A stretch of 64,000 nucleotides of DNA from NCBI GenBank assembly GCA_031963445.1, contig JASSUH010000001.1, positions 2,108,001 to 2,172,000 on the forward strand, read 5' to 3'. The first letter of the stretch is position 1. Each line of letters begins with the position of its first letter. The translations under genes were made by a program, and so were the position numbers. Source of the stretch: JASSUD01 sp031963445 (GTDB lineage: Bacteria > Pseudomonadota > Gammaproteobacteria > Burkholderiales > Burkholderiaceae). Positions 26,287 to 35,260 of the stretch are shown here, one piece after another. The notes below the pieces were generated by a model. That model was not told where the DNA came from and made no database searches. It was given only the letters and a program-made list of their open reading frames with translations.

Positions 26287-27147
26287 TTAATGAGATAACT
26301 GATTTTGCACGGCCTGCCACACTTTTAAAGCATCGACTGTGGGCCCTACATCGTGCACGCGAACAATATGCGCACCCCGTTCAACCGCGCACACAGCAGC
26401 CGCGATGCTGGCTGCCATACGTTGTTCAGCTGGGCGACCTGTTACGGCGCCTAGCATTGATTTACGCGACATGCCAACTAGCAATGGCATATCTGATGGA
26501 ACAAGCTTATCAAGATGGGCAAGTAGCGCATAATTTTGTTCAACTGTTTTACCAAATCCGCAGCCTGGATCTAGGCTAATTCGCTCTTTGCTAATTCCTG
26601 CCGCTTGCAACGCCTCCATGCGTTGCTGCAAAAATTCACTGACTTCAGCAATCACATCGTTTTCGATAGGCGTTCGCTGCATCGTTTCTGGCTCACCATG
26701 CATGTGCATCACACACAAGCCGCAGGTACTATGCGCCACGGCTTCCAGCGCTTGTGGCCGGCGAAAGCCCCAAATATCGTTAATCATATCTGCGCCTGCG
26801 TCTAAGGCTGCGCGCATCATTTCAGGCTTATAGGTATCAATCGACAGCGGTACATTTAATTCGCGTAACGCCTCAATCACGGGCAAGACCCTTGCCAACT
26901 CTTCTTCAAGGGACACTGGCGTTGCGCCGGGGCGAGTTGACTCCCCACCCACATCGATTAAATCCGCCCCCTCTTCGATCATCTGCTGCGCATGCGCCAA
27001 CGCTAAGTTAACCCGTATAAAACGGCCTCCATCAGAAAATGAGTCAGGGGTAACATTTAAAACCCCCATCACCAATGGACGAGCTAATGAAAGTTGGAAG
27101 CGCCCACATTGAAAGTGCGGTGATATCGAATTAGCTATGGTTTGCAT
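26287..27147 (-). CDS. folP: Dihydropteroate synthase FolP
   Basis: A 286-aa TIM-barrel enzyme joining p-aminobenzoate to the pterin in folate synthesis, the sulfonamide target. Signature motifs are VMGVLNVTPDSFSDGG and DVGGESTRPG near the N-terminus, SIDTYKPEMMRAALDAGADM in the middle and DPGCGFGKT later. It lies downstream of ftsH. Confidence 0.96.
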   Translation of the reverse strand: MQTIANSISPHFQCGRFQLSLARPLVMGVLNVTPDSFSDGGRFIRVNLALAHAQQMIEEGADLIDVGGESTRPGATPVSLEEELARVLPVIEALRELNVPLSIDTYKPEMMRAALDAGADMINDIWGFRRPQALEAVAHSTCGLCVMHMHGEPETMQRTPIENDVIAEVSEFLQQRMEALQAAGISKERISLDPGCGFGKTVEQNYALLAHLDKLVPSDMPLLVGMSRKSMLGAVTGRPAEQRMAASIAAAVCAVERGAHIVRVHDVGPTVDALKVWQAVQNQLSH

Positions 27148-27297
27148 CTTGGCAACCGGCTCTCGAAAGGCAAAGCGAAAAAATAAGGCCCGTAAAACGA
27201 GCCTACTTGAATGATTTAAAAGCGATAGTCTAAATGAGATCTACAATTTAATGCTTTAAAGCACTTTCATAAAAAAGGCTTTAAAGCATTATCCCCA

Positions 27298-29196
27298 TTA
27301 AGCTACCTGAGCAGTATTAGCTGGTTTCTTGGGGGCTTCAGTGCTGTTATTACCATCACCGTTTGAATTGTTTGAACTATCTCCTGAAGTACCGCTATAC
27401 GGAGGTTGTGGTTCATTGCCCTGCATGATGTCATTGACTTGTTTCGCATCAATCGTTTCCCATTCAAGCAGTGCTTTGACCATTTTTTCAACTTTGTCGC
27501 GGTTTTGCTCGAGGAGCTGGCGAGCAAGCGCATACTGTTTGTCAATGATCTGGCGAATCTCTGAGTCAACTTTTTGTTGCGTCGCTTCAGAAACCGATTT
27601 AGACGATACTCGGCCAAGCAATGAATCTTGCTCGGTATCAACATAAATCATCGTACCTAATACGTCTGACATACCGTAGCGAGTCACCATATCGCGCGCT
27701 AATTTCGTCGCCCGCTCAAAGTCGTTTGAGGCACCGCTTGACATCGAATCTAGAAAAATTTCTTCAGCCGCCCGACCGCCAAATAAAATGGCGATTTCTT
27801 CAAGCATCTTATTGCGGTACAAGTTAACGCGATCAAACTCAGGCAATTGCCAGGTCACACCAAGCGCACCACCACGCGGCATGATTGTTACTTTATGCAC
27901 GGGGTCAGCATACGGTAAAAGTTTTGCGACTACTGCATGACCTGATTCATGGTAAGCGGTATTACGCCGCTCCTCTTCACGCATCACCGCAGATTTACGC
28001 TCTGGCCCCATATAGATTTTGTCTTTAGCGTCTTCAAAATCTTGCATTTCAACAGTACGTTTATTGCGCCGTGCCGCGAATAGGGCTGCTTCGTTAATCA
28101 GATTAGCTAAATCAGCACCTGAGAAACCTGGTGTACCGCGCGCGATAATTGAAGCGTCGACGTCCTGAGCAATCGGTACTTTGCGTAAATGTACGCCGAG
28201 AATTTGTTCACGCCCTCGGATATCTGGCAGACCAACGTAGACTTGACGGTCAAAGCGGCCTGGTCGCAGCAACGCTTTATCAAGCACATCCGCCCGGTTA
28301 GTCGCAGCAATGACGATAACGCCTGAGTTCGCTTCAAAGCCGTCCATTTCAACCAGCATTTGGTTCAGTGTCTGCTCGCGCTCGTCATTACCACCACCCA
28401 TGCCTGCGCCACGCTGACGACCTACGGCATCGATTTCATCGATAAAAATAATGCAAGGCGCATGCTTTTTAGCTTGCTCAAACATATCGCGCACGCGCGC
28501 CGCACCAACACCAACAAACATCTCGACAAAATCTGAACCAGAAATACTAAAGAATGGAACTTTAGCTTCGCCCGCAATCGCTTTTGCCAGCAAAGTCTTA
28601 CCGGTACCTGGCAGACCAACAAGTAGCACACCACGTGGAATGCGACCGCCTAGCTTTTGGAATTTTTGTGGATCGCGCAGAAAATCGACTAGTTCTGATA
28701 CTTCCTCTTTAGCTTCATCGCAACCTGCCACGTCGCCAAAAGTCACCGCGTTGTTATTTTCATCGATCAGTCGCGCGCGCGATTTGCCAAAAGAGAAAGC
28801 GCCACCTTTGCCGCCACCTTGCATTTGCCGCATCATGTAAAACCAAAAAACGATGATGAGTAAGGTGGGTCCTAAGTACGAAAGGATAGAGACAAAGAGA
28901 TTAGGCTCTTCGTCGGCTTTGCCAGTGATCTGCACGTTATATTTGAGCAAGTCGCTAATCATCCACATATCGCCTGGCGAGACAATTTGATATTTCTCAC
29001 CTTCACTAGGCGTCACGGACAAACCACGACCTTGCACTACAACCGCTTTAACTTTGCCATTTTTAGCATCCTCCATAAATTGCGAATAGGGGATACTTTC
29101 TTGTGTACGAGGTTTATCGAATTGCTTGAACACGGTAAACAGCGCCAGCGCAATAATTAACCACACGGCTGCTTTTTGAAACATATTATTGTTCAA
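27298..29196 (-). CDS. ftsH: ATP-dependent zinc metalloprotease FtsH
   Basis: A 632-aa inner-membrane AAA+ protease that degrades unassembled membrane proteins and regulators such as LpxC. Two membrane segments flank a periplasmic domain (helices about 8-25 and 107-125). The AAA module has Walker A in VGLPGTGKT (the common form is GPPGTGKT; one Pro is Leu) and Walker B in IIFIDEID. The zinc site is HESGH. The tail is rich in N, S, T and P. It follows rlmE in the same direction. Confidence 0.97.
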   Translation of the reverse strand: MNNNMFQKAAVWLIIALALFTVFKQFDKPRTQESIPYSQFMEDAKNGKVKAVVVQGRGLSVTPSEGEKYQIVSPGDMWMISDLLKYNVQITGKADEEPNLFVSILSYLGPTLLIIVFWFYMMRQMQGGGKGGAFSFGKSRARLIDENNNAVTFGDVAGCDEAKEEVSELVDFLRDPQKFQKLGGRIPRGVLLVGLPGTGKTLLAKAIAGEAKVPFFSISGSDFVEMFVGVGAARVRDMFEQAKKHAPCIIFIDEIDAVGRQRGAGMGGGNDEREQTLNQMLVEMDGFEANSGVIVIAATNRADVLDKALLRPGRFDRQVYVGLPDIRGREQILGVHLRKVPIAQDVDASIIARGTPGFSGADLANLINEAALFAARRNKRTVEMQDFEDAKDKIYMGPERKSAVMREEERRNTAYHESGHAVVAKLLPYADPVHKVTIMPRGGALGVTWQLPEFDRVNLYRNKMLEEIAILFGGRAAEEIFLDSMSSGASNDFERATKLARDMVTRYGMSDVLGTMIYVDTEQDSLLGRVSSKSVSEATQQKVDSEIRQIIDKQYALARQLLEQNRDKVEKMVKALLEWETIDAKQVNDIMQGNEPQPPYSGTSGDSSNNSNGDGNNSTEAPKKPANTAQVA

Positions 29197-29375
29197 AGCA
29201 TGACTCCTTAACTGATATCACTACCATCATTATGCTATTTAAAGAAGCAATTCTAATCCAGTCTTTATTGACTCACTATAGCAAAAACCATATACCTCTT
29301 ACGGGATAGCTGATTTTATGCTGCTATTTGCTCTTTATTTAATCTGCGTTCTTTCTTAAAAGAAAGTACTGTCCT

Positions 29376-29397
29376 GCTTTATTCAATACTTCTTTAA
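29376..29397. repeat. Solitary family C terminus at the rlmE stop
   Basis: Minus-strand CTTTAAAGAAGTATTGAATA matches the family C end (GGAAGTGCTGAATAAAC type) but has no partner arm. The rlmE stop codon TGA (29383-29385) lies inside it. Confidence 0.55.
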
Positions 29398-30030
29398 AGA
29401 TCTGCTTAACACATAAATCTCCGAAGACTTATCCCGCGAAGCTTTAGGCTTGCGTGCCGCCACTGATTTAAAGCTGCGCTTAAATTTCTCAACTAACTGA
29501 CTGTACCCGCTGCCATGAAAGCATTTGACCAGCAGTGCGCCATCGGGTTTTAGAAAACGCTCTGCAAAATCAAGTGCTAGATCACACACATGTTCAATAC
29601 GTGCAACATCAGCCGCTGATATTCCTGATAAGTTGGGGGCTATATCTGATAAAACAAGATCAACTCGTTTGCTTCCAACTGCTGCCTCAAGCTGATTGAG
29701 CACTTCATCTTCGCGAAAATCGCCTTGAATAAAATGCACATCGGCAATTGGCTCCATTGGCAACATATCCAGTGCAATGAGGGTGCCATTAATACCGCCT
29801 GACTTTGCTCCGCTTTGAGCTAAGCGATGACGAATATACTGACTCCAACTGCCAGGCGCAGCGCCAAGATCGACAATAGTTTGCCCCGGACGGATGAGTC
29901 CATCTTGCTCGTCGATTTCTTTTAGTTTATAGACAGCACGAGTACGGTATCCTTCACGCTGTGCTAGCTTGACATAAGGATCGTTCAGATGCTCGTGCAA
30001 CCAAGATGAGTTAAATCGTTTTTTTGCCAT
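29383..30030 (-). CDS. rlmE: 23S rRNA 2'-O-methyltransferase RlmE
   Basis: A 215-aa SAM-dependent methylase acting on U2552 of 23S rRNA. The SAM site is VDLGAAPGSWSQY; catalytic residues lie in SDIAPNLSG and LLVKCFHGSG. The C-terminus ends LSRSLKKY, and its last codons and stop fall in a repeat-like terminus, so the ending may have been remodelled. It precedes ftsH as in most proteobacteria. Confidence 0.95.
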   Translation of the reverse strand: MAKKRFNSSWLHEHLNDPYVKLAQREGYRTRAVYKLKEIDEQDGLIRPGQTIVDLGAAPGSWSQYIRHRLAQSGAKSGGINGTLIALDMLPMEPIADVHFIQGDFREDEVLNQLEAAVGSKRVDLVLSDIAPNLSGISAADVARIEHVCDLALDFAERFLKPDGALLVKCFHGSGYSQLVEKFKRSFKSVAARKPKASRDKSSEIYVLSRSLKKY

Positions 30031-30100
30031 GAAAAATTCTACAACGTCACACTTTTATCAGATAATGCGCGTGTTTATTAAATCCTTAGTCAATATTTCT

Positions 30101-30180
30101 GAGGAAATCTCTGCATAATCTCTTAAGCCAGGCATGCCGCTACAGACATGCTGCCTAAGAGGCTATACAGAGGCTTCCTT
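30101..30180. repeat. Family D palindromic repeat (D3)
   Basis: Arms GAGGAAATCTCTGCATAATC and GGCTATACAGAGGCTTCC with internal CCAGGCATGCC. It occupies the divergent gap between rlmE and yhbY and contains an ATG in the yhbY frame that I do not take as the start. Confidence 0.75.
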
Positions 30181-30213
30181 CCTGTTTATTTCTGTTTTTT
30201 TACTCTATTAGTA

Positions 30214-30714
30214 ATGGCCATTTTAACTATCTCCTCCGTTCAGCGTGCTGCGTTACGCGCATTAGCTCACTCGTTAAAACCTACGGTTCTGATTGGAAAC
30301 GAGGGTTTGAGCAAGGCAGTACTCGATGAAATTGATTGCCACCTGAAAGCGCATGAACTGATTAAAATTCGCGTTTTTGGTGATGAGCGGCAAGTTCGTC
30401 TCGATCTTTACCAGACCATTTGCGAAACGCTCGGGGCAGCCCCCATTCAGCATATTGGCAAATTACTTGTCATTTGGCGCCCAGCTCCCGCTACCTCTGA
30501 AGACAGTGTCCCACACGCCAGCAGTGACTTAGCTGAGAAAAAAGCGACAGGCGCTGCGCCTCGCATAGTCAAAATTGTTAAACGTAACCCTAACTCATTA
30601 CGTCGTATCAAACCTAAGCGTGTCTTGGTATTAGGTAATCAACGAGTCACAGCAGGCGGTTTGATCAAGAGAGCGAAGAAACGTCTGGTGAGTAAAAAGC
30701 TATCGGCAAAATAG
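30214..30714 (+). CDS. yhbY: CRM-domain RNA-binding protein YhbY
   Basis: A 166-aa protein. I placed the start at ATG 30214 (MAILTISSVQRAALRALAH); the open frame continues upstream into a repeat. The CRM domain (about 10-95) shows HSLKPTVLIGNEGLSKAVL and KIRVFGDERQVR. The C-terminal 70 residues are basic and K/R-rich. Members associate with pre-50S ribosomal subunits. Divergent from rlmE, as commonly found. Confidence 0.9.
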   Translation: MAILTISSVQRAALRALAHSLKPTVLIGNEGLSKAVLDEIDCHLKAHELIKIRVFGDERQVRLDLYQTICETLGAAPIQHIGKLLVIWRPAPATSEDSVPHASSDLAEKKATGAAPRIVKIVKRNPNSLRRIKPKRVLVLGNQRVTAGGLIKRAKKRLVSKKLSAK

Positions 30715-30744
30715 CTAAAGAGCCTAATGAGAAAAGCCTAATGG

Positions 30745-30830
30745 AATGCTGAATAACCCATTTACTGAGCGTACTTCATTGGGCTAATAACGAGTGGATT
30801 TTCTATTAGCTGCTTATTCAGCGTTTCTTA
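30745..30830. repeat. Inverted repeat with GCTGAATAA arms
   Basis: GAATGCTGAATAACC on the left and GCTGCTTATTCAGCGTTTC on the right pair. The arm sequence matches family C termini. It lies between yhbY and greA. Confidence 0.6.
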
Positions 30831-30835
30831 GCTAA

Positions 30836-30927
30836 AGAGCCTCTGTAGCAGAGTCATGCCTTGCGGTAAACACAAATTACCAGCAGCAAAGGCATTTGAT
30901 GCTACAACAGGTATAAAGAGGCTCCTA
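30836..30927. repeat. Inverted repeat downstream of greA
   Basis: Arms AGAGCCTCTGTAGC and GGTATAAAGAGGCTCC enclose GAGTCATGCCTTGC. It is related to family D by its GAGCCTCTGTA end. It separates convergent yhbY and greA. Confidence 0.6.
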
Positions 30928-30945
30928 AAGCTATGAAAACATCTT

Positions 30946-31422
30946 TTAAAGATAACGTATTCCAACGACCTCATATTCACGCACACCACTAGGTGTTTGA
31001 ACTTTTACTACATCACCTTCATATTTACCAATCAACGCACGCGCGAGCGGCGAACCCACAGAAATTAGTCCTTGTTCAATGTTGGATTCTTCATCTCCAA
31101 CAATTTGATAGATAACCTTATTGCCTGACTCGAGATCATCAAGCTCAACCGTTGCGCCAAAGACAATGCGACCATCAGCGTCAATCTTAGTAGGGTCAAT
31201 GACTTGTGCGGTAGCAAACTTCGATTCTAGTTCAAGAATTCGCCCTTCTGTAAAAGCTTGTTTTTCTTTGGCTGCCGAATATTCAGCATTTTCAGAAAGG
31301 TCACCATGCGCACGCGCTTCAGCAATCGACAGAATAATCGCTGGGCGCTCAACCGTTTTAAGCCGATGCAATTCAGCCTTGAGTTGATCAAAACCTTTCG
31401 TAGTGAATGGAGTAGTACTCAT
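30946..31422 (-). CDS. greA: Transcription elongation factor GreA
   Basis: A 158-aa factor that rescues backtracked RNA polymerase by stimulating transcript cleavage. I placed the start at ATG 31422 (MSTTPFTTKGFDQLKAEL). The N-terminal coiled coil (about 10-75) ends in the acidic tip region DLSENAEYSAAKEKQ; the C-terminal FKBP-like domain includes SVGSPLARALIGKYEGDVV. It is read away from carB. Confidence 0.96.
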   Translation of the reverse strand: MSTTPFTTKGFDQLKAELHRLKTVERPAIILSIAEARAHGDLSENAEYSAAKEKQAFTEGRILELESKFATAQVIDPTKIDADGRIVFGATVELDDLESGNKVIYQIVGDEESNIEQGLISVGSPLARALIGKYEGDVVKVQTPSGVREYEVVGIRYL

Positions 31423-31539
31423 AAGTATCAAATAGACAAAAAATAACGGGCAATAAAGCAGTCTTTACGATAGACAAGCAGGCGCTCTACCATGCTAGCC
31501 ACGCTTATTGAAAATATAAAAAATAGAGGCCTTTAATAA

Positions 31540-31566
31540 GTTTAGCGCGGCTAAGCCGCGCTAAAC
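31540..31566. terminator. Perfect 13-bp hairpin with one-base loop
   Basis: GTTTAGCGCGGCT, A, then AGCCGCGCTAAAC form an uninterrupted GC-rich palindrome between greA and carB. No clear T-run follows, so it may be a terminator or another element end. It resembles no other repeat here. Confidence 0.5.
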
Positions 31567-31586
31567 GTTTACCTCTAAAACCTCTA

Positions 31587-31689
31587 AGAGCCTGTTCATA
31601 ATCTTTCAAAAGTGGGTTGTGTTGGGGTGACGAAGGAACTCCAACACAACGACCTTAAGGGTAACTTCTAGAAATTTTGAACAGGCTCT
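31587..31689. repeat. Family A short variant (A6), fused to B3
   Basis: Termini AGAGCCTGTTCATAATCTTT and TTTTGAACAGGCTCT are complete, but only one central core copy remains (103 bp instead of about 165). One base separates its right end from the left end of repeat B3. Confidence 0.88.
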
Positions 31690-31690
31690 A

Positions 31691-31793
31691 AGAACTTGTT
31701 TAGGGTTTTCCTGGTGGTCTTGCGCCGCTGCAGACAGTACAACTAGTACGGCAAGGCGGCGCAAGGGCGCCAGGGAAAGCCTAAACAAGTTCT
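31691..31793. repeat. Family B 103-bp palindromic repeat (B3)
   Basis: Runs AGAACTTGTTTAGGG to AGCCTAAACAAGTTCT. Both ends carry the same C-to-T or G-to-A change relative to the family, so pairing is kept. It lies 10 bp after the carB stop. Confidence 0.9.
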
Positions 31794-31803
31794 AAACTTG
31801 TGC

Positions 31804-34800
31804 CTAGTGTAGGCGGGTGTGCAGCCCTTGTAAATCATAAACTTCGAGATTTTTCAAATAACGCAGCCCTTCGATCACGGCATGTGCAGCTGACATTGTC
31901 GTAAAGTAAGTGACTCGATTCGCTTCAGAACTCGTACGAATCGAGCGGGAATCAGCAATGGCCGAGCGGGTTTCATTGACCGTGTTAAAGACCAGCGCGA
32001 TCTTTTTTTGCTCAATCATATCAACAATATGGGGAGCACCCTCTTTCACTTTGTTAACCACTTGCACTTCGATGCCTGCCTCTTTAATTGCAGCTGCTGT
32101 ACCTTTGGTTGCAACCAGAGAATAACCCAGCGCATGTAATTCGCGCGCTACTTTAATTGCGCTTGCTTTATCACTATCTTTCACACTTAAAAAGACGGCG
32201 CCTGTCTGCGGCAAAGGTGTGCCTGCAGCCATCTGCGATTTAACTAATGCTTCACCAAAGGTTTGTCCAATTCCCATGACTTCACCTGTTGAGCGCATTT
32301 CTGGGCCCAGCATAGGATCCACTGCTGGAAATTTAGAAAAGGGAAACACGGCCTCTTTCACGCTGAAATAAGGTGGCACAACTTCTTTATGAATCTTCTG
32401 ATCAGCTAAGCTCTGTCCTACCATGCAGCGCGCTGCAATTTTTGCCAGCGGCAAACCTGTGGCTTTTGACACATACGGTACGGTACGCGAAGCACGTGGA
32501 TTCACTTCTAACACGTAGATCTTATCTTCAACCTGTCCGTCAGCCTGCTGAATTTGTTGAATCGCAAACTGAACGTTCATCAAGCCTACCACCTTTAACG
32601 CCTGCGCTAATGCCACAGTCTGCTGCTTGATCACTTCGACGATTTCTGCCCCCAATGAATAGGGTGGCAACGAACAAGCAGAATCCCCTGAGTGAATACC
32701 CGCCTGTTCAATATGCTGCATCACGCCTCCAATGAAGACCTGCTGGCCATCAGAGATGCAATCCACATCGCATTCAATCGCGTTGTCCAAGAACAGATCC
32801 AGCAGAATCGGCGAATCATTTGAAACTTTTACCGCTTCGCGCATGTAGTGTTCGAGATCGCTTGGCTTAAAGACAATCTCCATCGCGCGCCCACCAAGTA
32901 CATAAGAAGGTCGAACCACCAATGGATAGCCAATTTCATCTGCCAGCGCCAACGCTTCGCTTTCGTTATGGGCAATACGATTAGGCGGCTGGTGCAACTG
33001 CAGCTTATGTAAGATCTGCTGGAAGCGCTCACGGTCTTCAGCCGCATCTATCATATCGACCGAGGTGCCAATAATGGGCACGCCATGCTTTTGTAATTGC
33101 AGCGCAAGGTTAAGCGGCGTTTGCCCGCCATATTGAACAATGACACCGTGCGGCTGCTCTTTATCGACAATTTCTAATACATCTTCTAACGTAAGCGGCT
33201 CAAAATACAGCCGATCAGAGGTATCGTAATCGGTCGATACGGTTTCCGGATTGCAGTTAACCATGATGGTCTCGTAACCATCTTCACGTAACGCAAGTGC
33301 TGCATGCGTACAGCAATAATCGAATTCGATGCCTTGCCCAATGCGGTTTGGACCACCGCCTAAAATAATGATTTTTTTGCCTGTTGATGGCTCGGCTTCA
33401 CACTCTTCTTCATAAGTTGAATAGAGATACGCTGTATTGGTTGAAAATTCAGCCGCACAGGTATCCACCCGTTTATACACTGGCCTTACATTAAAAGAGA
33501 GGCGCCGCGCACGTACTTGGTCAGGCGTCGAGTTTAATAAATGAGCCAGGCGTCGATCGGAAAACCCGCTTTGTTTAACGTAATGCCATTCAGCGGCTTC
33601 TAAGGTATCAACTGAGCGTTCTTGTAGCGCCTTTTCTTTCAGGATAATTTGCTCAATTTGTGCGAGAAACCAAGGATCAATAAAGGTTTCTTGATGAATT
33701 TCAGCAAGCGAAAGTCCCAGACGGAATGCATCGCCTACATACAAAATGCGATTGGGGCCGGCCACCCTAATTTCTTTCATTACTTCGTCGTGCTGAGTAG
33801 ATAGGCTGTTTAAACCATCAATCCCAGTTTCCAAACTACGCAATGCTTTTTGGAACGATTCCTGGAAAGTCCGTCCAATCGCCATTACTTCACCGACGGA
33901 TTTCATTTGCGTGGTTAGCTGCGGATCAGCCTCACGGAATTTTTCAAACGTGAAACGCGGAATTTTAGTGACGACATAGTCAATCGTTGGTTCAAAGGAC
34001 GCAGGCGTTTGCCCACCCGTAATGTCATTTTTTAATTCATCCAGCGTGTAGCCAATAGCCAGCTTCGCTGCAATTTTTGCAATGGGAAACCCAGTCGCTT
34101 TTGACGCTAACGCTGAAGAACGGGAAACGCGAGGATTCATTTCAATCACAATCATGCGCCCGTCATGCGGGTTAATCGCAAACTGTACGTTGGAGCCACC
34201 TGTATCCACACCAATTTCACGCAGCACGGCCAACGACGCATTGCGCATTAGCTGATACTCTTTATCAGTGAGGGTTTGCGCTGGTGCAACCGTAATTGAA
34301 TCACCCGTATGAATGCCCATTGGGTCAAGATTTTCGATCGAGCAGACGATAATGCAGTTGTCGCGTTTATCGCGTACAACTTCCATTTCAAACTCTTTCC
34401 AACCCAGTAAAGACTCTTCAATAAGAAGTTCATTGGTGGGTGATAAAGCCAAGCCACGTTGGCAGATTTCTTCAAATTCCTGTGCATTATGGGCAATGCC
34501 GCCACCCGTTCCGCCCAACGTAAAAGAAGGACGAATAATCACCGGATAACCTATGCCACCCGTTTTAACTGCAATTTGTGCTTGCACGGTAAAGGCTTCT
34601 GATAACGAATGCGCCACGGCTGAATACGCAGAACTCAGACCGATTTTCGTCATGGCTTCTTTAAATTTTTGCCTGTCTTCTGCCTTATCGATAGCTTCAG
34701 GCGAAGCACCGATTAACTCTACACCGTACCGTTTAAGCACACCCTGTTGATGCAACGCAAGCGCACAGTTAAGCGCCGTTTGGCCGCCCATCGTTGGCAA

Positions 34801-35058
34801 AATCGCATCGCAGTGCTCTTTCGCCAAAATTTTTTCCACGATTTCTGGTGTGATCGGTTCAATATAGGTCACGTCCGCCATTTGCGGATCAGTCATGATC
34901 GTCGCGGGATTGCTATTCAGAAGGATCACTTTATAACCTTCTTCGCGCAATGCTTTACAGGCCTGCGCGCCTGAATAATCAAATTCACAGGCTTGCCCAA
35001 TAACAATTGGGCCCGCGCCGATAATAAGAATGCTTTTGAGATCAGTGCGTTTAGGCAT
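31804..35058 (-). CDS. carB: Carbamoyl-phosphate synthase large subunit
   Basis: A 1084-aa enzyme making carbamoyl phosphate for pyrimidine and arginine synthesis. It contains two ATP-grasp halves (about 1-550 and 551-940): each shows GQACEFDYSGAQA-like or GQGIEFDYCCTHA-like phosphate loops and an ATP-grasp metal site (VIEMNPRVSRSS and VLEVNPRASRTV). The C-terminal MGS-like allosteric domain (about 945-1084) is present. Length is normal. It follows carA with a repeat-bearing gap. Confidence 0.98.
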   Translation of the reverse strand: MPKRTDLKSILIIGAGPIVIGQACEFDYSGAQACKALREEGYKVILLNSNPATIMTDPQMADVTYIEPITPEIVEKILAKEHCDAILPTMGGQTALNCALALHQQGVLKRYGVELIGASPEAIDKAEDRQKFKEAMTKIGLSSAYSAVAHSLSEAFTVQAQIAVKTGGIGYPVIIRPSFTLGGTGGGIAHNAQEFEEICQRGLALSPTNELLIEESLLGWKEFEMEVVRDKRDNCIIVCSIENLDPMGIHTGDSITVAPAQTLTDKEYQLMRNASLAVLREIGVDTGGSNVQFAINPHDGRMIVIEMNPRVSRSSALASKATGFPIAKIAAKLAIGYTLDELKNDITGGQTPASFEPTIDYVVTKIPRFTFEKFREADPQLTTQMKSVGEVMAIGRTFQESFQKALRSLETGIDGLNSLSTQHDEVMKEIRVAGPNRILYVGDAFRLGLSLAEIHQETFIDPWFLAQIEQIILKEKALQERSVDTLEAAEWHYVKQSGFSDRRLAHLLNSTPDQVRARRLSFNVRPVYKRVDTCAAEFSTNTAYLYSTYEEECEAEPSTGKKIIILGGGPNRIGQGIEFDYCCTHAALALREDGYETIMVNCNPETVSTDYDTSDRLYFEPLTLEDVLEIVDKEQPHGVIVQYGGQTPLNLALQLQKHGVPIIGTSVDMIDAAEDRERFQQILHKLQLHQPPNRIAHNESEALALADEIGYPLVVRPSYVLGGRAMEIVFKPSDLEHYMREAVKVSNDSPILLDLFLDNAIECDVDCISDGQQVFIGGVMQHIEQAGIHSGDSACSLPPYSLGAEIVEVIKQQTVALAQALKVVGLMNVQFAIQQIQQADGQVEDKIYVLEVNPRASRTVPYVSKATGLPLAKIAARCMVGQSLADQKIHKEVVPPYFSVKEAVFPFSKFPAVDPMLGPEMRSTGEVMGIGQTFGEALVKSQMAAGTPLPQTGAVFLSVKDSDKASAIKVARELHALGYSLVATKGTAAAIKEAGIEVQVVNKVKEGAPHIVDMIEQKKIALVFNTVNETRSAIADSRSIRTSSEANRVTYFTTMSAAHAVIEGLRYLKNLEVYDLQGLHTRLH

Positions 35059-35097
35059 ATCGAGAATTAAAAATCAGGGTGTCAGGGTTAAGCATCG

Positions 35098-35152
35098 AAA
35101 GTCTGGATAACGTGAGGACAGAGACATACTTGGCTCATCAGTTATCCAGACC
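35098..35152. repeat. Inverted repeat upstream of carB
   Basis: AGTCTGGATAAC and GTTATCCAGACC pair across about 30 bases in the carA-carB gap. It is adjacent to the truncated B4 repeat. It could be a processed hairpin in the car transcript. Confidence 0.5.
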
Positions 35153-35179
35153 TTCCCTATCAATATTTAGGCGTAAAAA

Positions 35180-35260
35180 AATTGGCGTGCAGCAGAGCAG
35201 CCAATACAAAACGTACGGCAAGGCGGCGCAAGGGCGCCAGGGAGAGCCTAAACAGATTCT
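35180..35260. repeat. Family B repeat, truncated (B4)
   Basis: The half ending GCCTAAACAGATTCT and the core ACGTACGGCAAGGCGGCGCA are clear; the other arm has decayed. The element terminus encodes the last codons and the stop of carA. Confidence 0.82.

Noticed and set aside
30148..30213. An upstream start for YhbY adding a hydrophobic N-terminus
   Set aside because: The added codons come from repeat D3 and YhbY homologues are cytoplasmic; ATG 30214 matches the family start.
31540..31793. The region between greA and carB as a site for a small RNA gene
   Set aside because: The structure is explained by one hairpin plus repeats A6 and B3; no separate promoter or unique transcript body is visible.
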